Origin: Dromiciops gliroides
Lineage: Eukaryota > Chordata > Mammalia > Microbiotheria > Microbiotheriidae
DNA: 64,000 nucleotides
Assembly (NCBI RefSeq): GCF_019393635.1
Contig: NC_057861.1
Coordinates: forward strand, 741,882,732-741,946,731
Direction: 5' to 3'
Shown here: positions 55,085-64,000 of the stretch, in pieces
Position numbering within the stretch: position 1 is the stretch's first letter
Layout: each line of letters begins with the position of its first letter
The notes under the pieces: generated by a model
Told to the model about the DNA's origin: nothing
What the model saw: only the letters and a program-made list of their open reading frames with translations
Database searches by the model: none
Position numbers and translations under genes: made by a program

Positions 55085-55205
55085 CATGATTTGAGAACTA
55101 GGCAGAAACTCAGAGACCAGCTGGCCCAATCCCTCCATTTTACAGATGAGGACACCGAGGGCCTGGAACAGTGAAACGACTGTCCATGGTCACACATAGG
55201 CTGTC
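55085..55205 (-). repeat. MIR3 SINE
   Basis: 'ccattttacagatgaggaca' with 'actgtccatggtcaca'. Confidence 0.75.
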
Positions 55206-55890
55206 ACGGCCAAGAGACCTTGAGGGTCATGTGAGGAAGGTCCGTGTTTGTGAGGGCTGACGCTGTGGGTGAGAAGAAATGCAGACACAGATGTGTGGCT
55301 CAGCCATCCTAGATGAATGAGTCAAGGTACTATGAGAGCCAGTCAAATGAAGGGGTCAGACAAGGACCTAAGTCCTACGGGGACATTCTAAGAAAGCAGC
55401 CAGCACTGGGAGACTAGGACAGCCTGGAGGGGCAGCTGGGAGAAGCCGGGCCTGGGGCAGGGCCTGAAAAGACATCTGAGACTTGGGCAGGAGGGATAGA
55501 TGCGGGGAGAAACCACAGACTGAGCCAACAGCCTACAAGGCTCTGAGGACCCAAGACATTCATTGTGTCCCCTGTATTCCCAGAACCCAGCAGTGCACCC
55601 TGCACACAGTAGGTGCATTAGCGCCTGTTGAAAGGCACAGGGATGCGATGGACAGGTCTTGGGGAGGCCTCATGTATGGATTGTATCTGACAGGAAACGG
55701 GGAGCCACCAAAGGCTCAGGTGGGAAGGGGCATGCTGAAGGATGGACAGAAGGGAGACGAGTTAGGCAAGAGACAAGGGTCTCAATGAAGGTGGTGGCCA
55801 ATCAAATCAAGAGGAGGCTGGGACCCTGAACAAGGTTCCAGTGAGAATGTGATGGAAGTGGCCAAGCAGAGCGGCCAGGGCTGTGCCAGG
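55206..55890. other. Intron stretch, possibly old repeats
   Basis: 'tgcaccctgcacacagtagg' looks like an L2 or MIR end. The rest is not recognised. Confidence 0.35.
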
Positions 55891-55894
55891 GCCG

Positions 55895-56070
55895 AGCCCT
55901 TGGTGCAATCCCTGACTTGGCCTCTGTGTGGCCTTGTGACCTTGGCCAAGTCCCTTAACCCAAGCCTCAGTTTACTCATTTATGTAATGGAGACAAGAGG
56001 AGCACTTACCTGGGGCACGTTACTGGGAGGGGATACCCTCTGGACAAATGTGAATTATTATTGTCATCTG
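55895..56070 (+). repeat. MIR SINE
   Basis: 'gaccttggccaagtccctta' and 'cctcagtttactcatttatg'. Confidence 0.75.
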
Positions 56071-56215
56071 AGGTGACTGGGAAAATGACTGATTATACTG
56101 GTAGAAATGTCTTCCACAAGGAAAAAAATAGGAAGAAATCAAAAAGACTCATGGAAAGTGATACCTAGAGAAATAGCACCAGGAAAACAAAATACACCAT
56201 AAACACAACCCTATG

Positions 56216-56422
56216 TTGGGCAGCTCGGTGGTACAGTGGATGAAGCCTGGGGTCCAGGTTCAAATCCAGCTTTATTTTTTTTATCCTAGCTGTATGGCCC
56301 TGGACAAGTCATTTCACCCATTTGCCTGTTTCCTCACCTCTAAAATGGGGATAACACCTGTTTCCCCGTGTTGTTGTGAAGATGAAATGGGACAAAGTAC
56401 TTGACAAGCCTTAAAGTTCTAT

Positions 56423-56426
<4 letters not shown>
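56216..56426 (+). mobile_element. Old CORE-SINE
   Basis: Head 'gggcagctcggtggtacagt', core 'cacctctaaaatggggataa' and 'tgttgtgaagatgaaatggg'. It ends directly at the (CT)n repeat. Confidence 0.8.

Positions 56427-56499
<73 letters not shown>
56427..56499 (+). repeat. Compound (CT)26(CA)10 microsatellite
   Basis: Two pure dinucleotide runs back to back at the 3' end of a SINE. Confidence 0.95.
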
Positions 56500-58178
56500 G
56501 TTCTATACATTATCATCACCACTATCTAACTGATGCTAACTTCAGATGGTGACGATGTTCAGATTGAAAGTTGATGAACAAACTGGCCCCAAGTGACTGG
56601 GGTTAAAGTGCACAGCCTCTCTGTGAACAAGCAGCCAGGCCCTTGGTGTCAGACTGCCCCAACAGCCCCTGCTCCCTCTGTGGGACTTTCTCAAAAACTC
56701 TGAATGAAACATCTGCACCCACAATCCTGTGCTGGGCTTGCTGGTGAATTTGTTGTGGTTTCCGGGCTTTTTTTAGACCAGGCTTTGAGTTTGTTGGGTT
56801 GGGAACTTCTGAAGAGGAAAGGGCCTCTCCCCAAACAGATCAGGGGCTGGTCTGCACCTCACCACCTTGGGGAACTACCTGCCCACAGGGGTTGGGGGCC
56901 TGTGACGCTAAAACAAAACGTCTCAATCAAAATAAATATAAGGGATCCATGGCCAGTGGGCTCCAGAGAACTAGGGCTTGGCTGACAAGACACTTAGCAA
57001 TACAGATTTGAGAGTCACCCAAATGCACAGATGTAATGATTACAGCCTCAAAAGTGGCTAGATTCTCTGAAGGAGAGAGAAATAGAGGCCTGACGCTGGG
57101 AAAATGCAGACCGGAAAGGGTGGGGGGAGGAGGAAAACCAGCAGAGGGACAGGGAAACAAGAGGCAGGAAGGGTTAAAGGATCCTCAGAAGCCATTGAAG
57201 TCTACCTCACTTTGACACAGAGTAGTTAAGGGACTTGGCCAAAGTCACACACCCACACACCTAGCCTGTGTGTGAGGCAGGGCAGAATTCTAATTCCCAT
57301 CTTCCTGACTCCAAATTCCATAACCACTGCCTTCCCTGCAGGAACAGTATGGTGTCCAAAGGCCCAAGGAGAGGACATCAAGAAAAGGATGGTCAGTGGT
57401 GTTAGATGCAGCAGAGACAGTCATGGAGATGAGCGGAGGCCCCCGGACCAATCACTTACAACCTTCAGGAGGGAAAGTTCAGTAATGTGGGGGGACTGGT
57501 AAAGATGGGAGATGAGCACAGAGCCTCCTCTGAGAGATGGGACAAAATAAGGCTGGGGCGGGGGGGGGGGGGTGGGAGGGTGGCTCGGAGGGATGGATGA
57601 CAGTCAAATAAATGTGTGGTTTTGTTCTTAACAAATGAATGAAAAGCCCTTGCAGAGAACCAGGTACTGGGCCGAGTGCTGGAAGAGGCAAAGCTGAGAC
57701 CATCCTGGCCCTCAAGGAGCTCACATTCTAAGAGGGCGGGGGAACAGACCCAGGGAGGAGGTCTGGTGTCACAGAGAAGGTGAATGATTTATGCAGAGAG
57801 CGAAGAAACAGCCCCCCGGGAGCCAGGCAGGAAAGGGCTCTAAGTGAAACTTTCCCTAGGATTAAAAAAGACTTTTACTAAAACCCACAAGTGTTGGCTT
57901 CTCTTTTCTTATGACAAGCGGTTTCTCCTCCTGCCCACCCCTCCCCCACGGACAGAGCTCCAAGTCTCTGACAATTAGAAGATCGCCTTGGATAGTCCAG
58001 CTGGCTGGCACCCGCATGGCTTGGGCACCATGTAAAGTGGCCTTCCTGTTCTTCAGACAAGGAAGCCAAGGTAGGAGGAGGAAGCCCCAGGTGATGGCTC
58101 CCATCTCCTTTCTGCTCCAGCAGAACAAAAAGGAAGCAGTGGCTCTCGGCTTATGGCAAAGGTGCCCGTGCTCGCTCG

Positions 58179-58180
<2 letters not shown>
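56500..58180. other. Intron stretch with scattered old repeats
   Basis: About 57180..57330 is a minus MIR ('gacttggccaaagtcacaca'). About 57640..57740 is an ancient repeat ('ggccctcaaggagctcacat'). G-rich run near 57556..57572. No exon found. Confidence 0.45.

Positions 58181-58181
<1 letters not shown>

Positions 58182-58218
<37 letters not shown>
58182..58218 (+). repeat. (TG)18 microsatellite
   Basis: Pure TG run that grades into a long CT-rich block. Confidence 0.95.
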
Positions 58219-58219
<1 letters not shown>

Positions 58220-58618
58220 TGTCTGTCTCTCTCCTAATCACTCTCTCCCCCCTTCTCTTCCCTCTCTTCTCCTCCTCCTCTCTCTACCACTCTCTTCCTC
58301 CCTTTCCCTCTCCTCTCTCTTCCCTTCCCCTTCTCTCTCTCTCCCCCTCAATCTCTCCTCCCTTTCTTAATTTCTCCCCTCTCCCTTCTCTTTTTCTCTC
58401 TCTCAATCTCTCTGTTCCTCCCTTTTCCTCTTCTCTCTCCTCCCTTCTCCTCTCCTCTCTTCCCCTCTTCTCTCTTTCTTCCCTCTCTCTATCAATCTCC
58501 CCTTCCTCTCTCAATTGCCCCCTCTGCCTTTTCTTTTTCTCTTTCTCAATCTCTCTCTCTCTGTTCCTCGCCTTTTCCTCTTCCTTTCCTCTTCTCTCTT
58601 TGTCTCTCTCTCCTCTCA
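58219..58618 (+). repeat. 400-bp pyrimidine-rich tract
   Basis: Almost only C and T on this strand (CTCTTCC, CTCTCT units), so purine-only on the PXK sense strand. It explains the long Ser/Leu/Pro frames here. Confidence 0.95.
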
Positions 58619-59256
58619 CCATAGGCTCCTTTCTCACCATGATGGTAGAGGTGGGACCCAACACAAAGCCAAAACAGCCAGTGGTTATAAGAGAGCAGAG
58701 GATCACAGCCGACTGGAGCTAGGAGGGGCCTTGGAAGGTAAGGAAAGCTAAGTTCAGAGAAAGGGCAATGGACATCCAAGAGGCAGCTGAGGGCTTTGGG
58801 AAGAAATGGCGGCCTCCCCTTAGGCCCTGCCCACCTGGAAGCTCCTGGAACACACCTCGACAGAGCAGCTCTAGGTGAAGGTTTACTATCTTACCTCCAT
58901 CAAGACCAACAGGCCGGCCTGAATGACTGTGAGAAAAGGGAAGCACCCCAGGAGTAAAGAGAAAAAAGAGCTTCCGTTTTCTCTGCCCTTTGGTCCTAGG
59001 CACTGCTAGAAGAATTCCTGGATAACTTCCTGTGTGGTGGGTACAAATTCCATCACCCTGCCCCATTCCCCACCCCCCCCCCAACAACCAAGGAACACAA
59101 GGATCCAGCTATAGATGAGCCCCCACGCCCCCACCCACCGGGGGCAAAGCGCTCTATCAATCCTCAATCTGAATTTTATCACGGTTCCCAAAGCACAGTT
59201 GGGGGGGGTAGGTCTTTTCCCAAGTTGCAATATTTTGTCTGTTATGAAATAATTAC

Positions 59257-59307
59257 CTGCCAGCTGTTTTCTATGGAAATTCCTCTTTGCACACGAATAA
59301 TGTACTC
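59257..59307 (-). CDS. PXK: PXK first visible coding exon (EYIIRVQRGISIENSWQ)
   Basis: 17 codons in phase 0, EYIIRVQRGISIENSWQ against human EYIIRVQRGISVENSWQ. This is the first beta strands of the PX domain. Acceptor 'tttttcag', donor 'gtaatt'. The preceding residues (human MAFMEKPPAG...SLQSHT) were not found between 59308 and 64000, so the start codon lies further right. Confidence 0.96.
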
Positions 59308-59909
59308 CTGAAAAATAAGCAGGAAAAAAAGCCTTCATTAAAAAAAAATCACCCAAATAATCAACACAACGAAACAAGCAGAGAAAAGTTCAAAGCTGAA
59401 ATTGGTGACAACAGTGAACTGGGAGGAGAGGGAGCCTTTTATGGGCGACAGAGAGATTGGTCTACGATGCCCATGATGTTCGGAGTATCCATCCAACCTA
59501 ATGTAAAGACCAGAATTTAGAAAGAAACAGGTTGTGGTATTCATAGCACTGGTATTGGGAAAGATTAGCACCAACTTCTTGGTGATCTCATCTACTCCCG
59601 TGGGCTTAATCATCACCTCTATGGACACGAGACCCAAATGTCTGTAACCACCTTAACACTTTCCCCTAAACTCCAGTCCTGAGGACCCTCTTCACCTGAC
59701 CAACCCACTGGCATTGTAAATTCAACCGAACGTGTCTTTTCCTCTAAAACCACTGCCCTCCCCTGCTCCAACTTCCTTTTTTCTGCCAAAAGCTCGATAC
59801 CTGGGATTACACCATAGGAGTCAGTGATAGGCCCTCCCCTCAAGGAGCTTGTAATCTACTAGGGTAAAGAGGTAGGTAACTGTTATACGAGATATATAAG
59901 TGCACTGTT

Positions 59910-60078
59910 GCTTTTGTTGGTCAGTCATGTCTGACGCCTCATGACCCCATTGGGGGTTTTCTTGGCAAAGATACTGCAGTCATTTGCCATTTCCTTCTCC
60001 AGCTCGTTTTATAGATGAGGAAACTGAGGCAAACAAGGTGAAGTGACTTGCCCAGGGTCACACAGCCAGTAAGTGTCT
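59910..60078 (-). mobile_element. Longer SINE with RTE-like tail
   Basis: 'ttggtcagtcatgtctgacg', 'gggttttcttggcaaagata', 'tagatgaggaaactgaggca' and 'gacttgcccagggtcacaca'. 5'-truncated. Confidence 0.85.
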
Positions 60079-60079
60079 G

Positions 60080-61100
60080 GGGGGGCGTCCTAGCAACATC
60101 GGCTCAGAGTCCCACCGGGCTGCCCAGGGCACTCACTTGCCCAGGGGTAATGACCAGCAGGGTCAGCAGGGGGACCTGGCAGCAGATCTTCCAGGCTCCA
60201 GGGCCTGCTCTTGACCAACCGCAGCCTCACACTGACAACTTCATGGAAACTGGCCCCTGTTGGTTCTAAGAACGATTGCTGTGCCCTTGATCTCTGACAC
60301 AGGAAACAATGTTTCTGCTCACAAGCACTTGGAGCATTGCAGACTCCAGGGAGTTACAAAAAGGGCTTCGTTATTGTTACAGAGAGTGGCAAGGCCCAGG
60401 CTCACAGGAGCTGCGTCCTCTTGTCTAACAACACAGATAACCCTGGGCCGGCCCGGGGAGTGTCTGGGCAGAGCACTCCCTGTGGGACGGGCAGCCTGAG
60501 CAGAGAGGACTTTACTCAGGCTACAAAGTAATCCAAGGCTAAGCACCCGAGAAGTGGGGCCATCATCCCAGGACACACGGTGATATCTGTACTAGGCATG
60601 GGCCAGTCTGGGGAGTTGGCAAGAACTGAGTTCAGGTCCCACACCTGACACAGGGGAAGTCACTTAAATTCTCAGAGTTCTAGGCAACTCCCTCAGAGCA
60701 GTCTACGCAGAACGGTTATGGATCTGCATCCGGGTCAGGTGGTTCTCTCCCAAAGAGCTCCCCACCCCCAAATCGCAGGTTCTAACCAAAAGAAAAATGG
60801 GTGCAGAATACCTGGAAGAATGTCAGAGAGGAGGAGGAAGTACAGGGGGTTCACTTAGTATCATTTGTAATCAATCAATAAGTATTTATTAATTATTAGC
60901 CCAATATCCACATGATAAACAATCAGCAGCATTAATAACTGGTAAGCAATAATGAAATATTAGCCTAATCATTAACTGGCTAGCATGTAGCCTACTACAT
61001 GCTAGGTACTGTATGAGGTACTGGAAATAATACAAAGACAAAAAATGAAACAATCCCCTCTACTCAAATATTTGATTCTTTGACCTATGACCCATATATA
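60080..61100. other. Intron stretch, mostly unrecognised
   Basis: About 60590..60720 has a weak MIR-like string ('actgagttcaggtcccacac'). No PXK N-terminal exon found. Confidence 0.4.
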
Positions 61101-61109
61101 AGAACCACA

Positions 61110-61500
61110 AAGGAGCAAGGACTTAGACCCAGAAGAGACCCCAGAAGTGAATGAATCCAAATCTCACGGTTTTGCAGATGAGAAAACTAAGGCCCAGGAA
61201 GAGAGGGGACTCCCCCAAGGCTCCCTCCCTAACTTCACTGCTAAAGATTAGAATTTAGACAGCCCAGTGCCAAAGGCAGGGAGTGAAATCTGAAGCCACA
61301 CAGGCCTGGGTTCAAATCCTGCCCCAAGTCCTTGCTATCTACGCCACAAGGAGCAAGTTACTTAACCCTTCTTGGCCTCAAATGTCTCCAAATCTGTTAA
61401 ATGGGAACAATGCTAGCAAATATTCAGGCTATGGTATGAGATTCCCATGAAAATCTAAGCAGCATTTATATAAATGTTGGTTTACTATTATCATTACCTC
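61110..61500. repeat. MIR3 (-) followed by MIR (+)
   Basis: About 61110..61270 (-) has 'gcagatgagaaaactaaggc'. About 61285..61500 (+) has 'cctgggttcaaatcctgccc' and 'tctgttaaatgggaacaatg'. Confidence 0.7.
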
Positions 61501-61699
61501 ATTCCCCATTTTTTCCCATGGTCTCCAGGTAGAACAAGCCCTGGGATCAGTCGTTATCCTGCTATTACTCTATCATACTTAAGGTTCTGTGGACTGGTGC
61601 CCAGCTGGGTGTAATAACTGCTTCTTGCATCCAAATAAAAGTATTAGGACATTCACCAATTCTCTTTTGGGTCACTGAAAGCATCTTAGAATTTGTGAC

Positions 61700-62160
61700 A
61701 TATAATTATGATGGAAGATGCTTGTGCTAAGAAATGACAAACAGAAGGATTTCAGAAAAATTTGGAAAGACTTGCATGAACTGATGCAAAGTGAAGAGAG
61801 CAGAACCAAGAGAACATTATACACAGTAACAGCAATACTGTGCCATGATCAACTGTGAGTGACTTAGTCATTCTCAGCAATATAATGATTCAAGACAATT
61901 CCAAAGGACTCATGATGTTTTCATTGTGCTCCAGAGAATAAGGGAAAATGATGGAATCTGAGTACAGATCAAAGCATATTTTTTTACTTTATTTTTTGCC
62001 ATTTTTTCACAAGATGGATAATAAATATGTTTTGCATGACTTCACAGGTCTAACAGGTATCATATTGCCTACCTTCTCAATGGGTGGGGGAGGGACTAGA
62101 GGGAGGGAAAAAATTTGGAACTCAATTTTTTTCAAAATAAAAGTTAAAATAGAAAAAAAA
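61700..62160 (+). mobile_element. LINE-1 3' fragment
   Basis: 'aatttggaaagacttgcatg', 'ctgatgcaaagtgaagagag', 'agaacattatacacagtaac', a G-rich 3' UTR and an A-rich tail. Confidence 0.8.
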
Positions 62161-62725
62161 GAAAGCACCTTCAATGATCCCAGTAATAGGTAGACAGGAC
62201 AACCAGACTGAAACGGACCTGCCATTCTGTGTTCTCACAGAGGACCTGGATCATCTCTCCCTACTGAGGGAGCTTATTATTCCCTGCAGGATTAAGAGTG
62301 ACTATTTGATACAATGACCCCTTCCTGGATCAGCACAATGTCTGAGAGATTGGAGGCAAAAGCTCAGTCTTTGCTAATGACCTGACTGGGCCCAGCCAAG
62401 TTAATTGGGTGAGTTCTTCAGCATGACTTGAGGTCTGTAATTGGATGAGGGGATCTGTTGTTTGTCAGTCCAGGAGATGCAGAGAGTTTGGGATTTGTAA
62501 CTCAATCTCCCAGGTGATCAGGTGCTCAATTACTGCAGCCTCCAAAGATGGTTTGGAAAGGTCCTGCTACTTTGTATAATCTATATCCAACACTAAGTCT
62601 GGATGCCTTTTGTAACTTCGGTAATAATAATATAATTACATAATAATCACATGACCATAAGGCTATATGAGAGCTCATCTAGGACCCTCGTCTGGAAGAA
62701 TGAGGAGGATGTGAAATACTTTAAA
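62161..62725. other. Intron stretch without recognised features
   Basis: Nothing recognised. Confidence 0.4.
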
Positions 62726-62740
62726 ATGGCATGTTTTGGG

Positions 62741-62878
62741 GCAGTTAGGTGGCGCAGTGGATAGAGCACCGGCCCCGGATTCAAGAGGACCTGAGTTCAA
62801 ATCTGGCCTCAGACACTTGACACTAGCTGTGTGACTCTGGGCAAGTCACTTAACCCCCATTGCCCTGCCCAAAAAACT
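62741..62878 (+). mobile_element. Young SINE
   Basis: Complete body with a short tail. Target repeat gcatgttttggg before (about 62729..62740) and after (about 62879..62890). Confidence 0.92.
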
Positions 62879-62894
62879 GCATGTTTTGGGGGGG

Positions 62895-63145
62895 TATGGG
62901 GGAGCACAGCATATAAAGCATTGGGCCTAGAGTCAGGAAGACTCATCTTCCTGAGTTCCAATGTGGCCTCGGACACTTACTAGCCGTGTGATCTTGGGCA
63001 AGTCACTTCACCCTTTTTGCCTCAGTTTCCTCATTGGTAAAATGAGTCAGAGAAGGAAATGGCAAGCCACTCCAGTTATCTTTGCCAAGAAAACCCCAAA
63101 TGGGGCCATGAAGAGTCTAACACAACCAAAAGAAATGAACAATAT
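62895..63145 (+). mobile_element. Longer SINE with RTE-like tail
   Basis: 'ggaagactcatcttcctgag', 'cctcattggtaaaatgagtc', 'tgccaagaaaaccccaaatg' and 'ggggccatgaagagtctaac'. Confidence 0.88.
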
Positions 63146-63212
63146 CCTTTCACCTCTAGAGATCCCAAAGCAGGGACCCTAATGAAAGTAGGTTAATGTG
63201 AGCCCCCAGTTT

Positions 63213-63368
63213 CTTTTTCTTTTCTTTCTTTTTTTTTTTGCAGGGCAATGAGGGTTAAGTGACTTGCCCAGGGTCACACAGCTAGTAAGTGTCTGAGGCT
63301 GGATTTGAACTCAGGTCCTCTTGACTCCAGGGCCAGTGCTCTACCCACTGTGCCACCTAGCTGCCCCC
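63213..63368 (-). mobile_element. Young SINE
   Basis: Reverse copy with T-rich tail, flanked by cccagttt on both sides. Confidence 0.9.
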
Positions 63369-63369
63369 A

Positions 63370-64000
63370 CCCAGTTTATTTCTAAGAACATCTCTCTCAG
63401 AAATGGTAGTGATAGGACAGGCTGCAGTGCCCCAAAACTACTCTGGGCTCAAGAAGGGAGACTGGCTGGCAAGTGTAATCAGTCAGAGAACTCCTGAGTA
63501 GCATCTGCTGGGTTTGCTGTGTTGCCTGAATGGGACTTCAGCAGGAAGTTGTTAATTGCTGATCAGAGGCAGCTGAGCAAGCTGATACTCTCTGAGCTGC
63601 TATAAATAAATTAGACTTCCCTCCAGAGCCCCCAGGTGGAGTCCAGTGGGTGTGGCCAAGTGGGGCCAAGACACACTGATGAAGAGCCCCCCAGAACCAA
63701 GGATCTCAGTGCCCTCAAGTAAGGGGGACATGAAGATGTGCAGTATCCCAGTGCTTGCCAGGGGACGTCCCATACATCTGAGGGGAGGATGCACAGAGGA
63801 TGCACATGTCTCTACTCCCCAGGACCTCAGGGAAAATGAAATATTCTTTGAAAAGAAAAACAGGTGAAGTATTGAAAGGTAAAAACAAAGGAGAGCAGCA
63901 GGCAGGAGGCTTAAGGATGCAAGAGAACATTCAGAGCTGTGTAATGGGCTCTTCTGGAGAGGGGGCAGCAGCTTGAGCTGTGAGGTGGGATGAGGCAGAC
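63370..64000. other. PXK: Right edge: PXK intron sequence
   Basis: No exon or repeat that I can name. The PXK start exon is expected further right. Confidence 0.45.

Larger units (their letters stand above)
1525..64000 (-). other. PXK: PXK gene: PX domain-containing kinase-like protein, 17 visible coding exons
   Basis: The gene encodes a cytoplasmic/endosomal protein with an N-terminal PX lipid-binding domain, a degenerate protein-kinase fold and a C-terminal WH2 actin-binding motif. From family knowledge, PXK (mouse MONaKA) binds Na,K-ATPase and affects receptor trafficking. The coding exons, minus strand in reading order, are 59307-59257, 54932-54885, 46013-45827, 36724-36647, 35183-35110, 34255-34181, 31272-31168, 29528-29427, 27316-27155, 26432-26315, 24581-24503, 22858-22810, 21776-21699, 19239-19153, 18257-18188, 16927-16865 and 2814-2603. 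They sum to 1638 bp (545 codons plus stop), every phase fits, and all introns are GT..AG. With the 34 missing N-terminal residues the protein would be about 579 residues, against 578 in human. The largest visible intron is 14.05 kb, before the last exon. The first exon and promoter are outside the window. Confidence 0.97.

Noticed and set aside
58153-58722. 189-codon Ser/Leu/Pro frame on + and a 140-codon Arg/Glu frame on minus
   Set aside because: Both arise from the pyrimidine/purine tract.
59308-64000. Search for the PXK first coding exon (MAFMEKPP...SLQSHT)
   Set aside because: No matching reading frame with a donor was found in this stretch; the exon is presumed to lie outside the window.

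Overview
The window is nuclear DNA of a marsupial. Two kinds of evidence support this. The coding exons match two mammalian genes that are neighbours on human chromosome 3p14.3, PDHB and PXK. The introns are also full of a young tRNA-type SINE carrying the marsupial signature 'gggcagctaggtggc...gagttcaaat...gtgtgaccctgggcaagtcactt'. An Australian (possibly dasyurid) species is my guess from SINE memory and is not proven. No bacterial-type genes, CRISPR arrays or rRNA genes are present.

Layout. At the left edge (9..154, + strand) is the last coding exon of PDHB, the pyruvate dehydrogenase E1 beta subunit, followed by its 3' UTR and an AATAAA near 517. PXK (PX domain, kinase-like domain, WH2 tail) converges on it from the other strand. 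It fills almost everything else, from its 3' UTR at about 1.5 to 2.6 kb up to its first visible coding exon at 59257..59307, and its intron continues to the right edge. I placed 17 PXK coding exons by hand, all with GT..AG borders and compatible phases. They total 1638 bp, or 545 codons plus stop. The missing N-terminus (about 34 residues in human PXK) lies to the right of the window.

PXK introns hold about 20 young SINEs, many with clear target-site duplications. They also hold older longer SINEs with an RTE/BovB-like tail, ancient MIR/MIR3 copies, L2 relics including reverse transcriptase sequence, 3' ends of a marsupial LINE-1, short DNA transposons with inverted ends, and many microsatellites. 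The most unusual item is a tiny, young-looking LTR element at 40609..41504. It has two nearly identical 327-bp LTRs around an interior of only 242 bp that keeps a polypurine tract and no genes.

I found no undescribed multi-gene system. The observations worth following are the miniature LTR element, a LINE-1 insertion 14 nt from a PXK 5' splice site, a long UG tract beside another PXK 5' splice site, a tandem acceptor (NAGNAG), a chain of two SINEs sharing one target repeat, and an inverted-end repeat family I cannot name.
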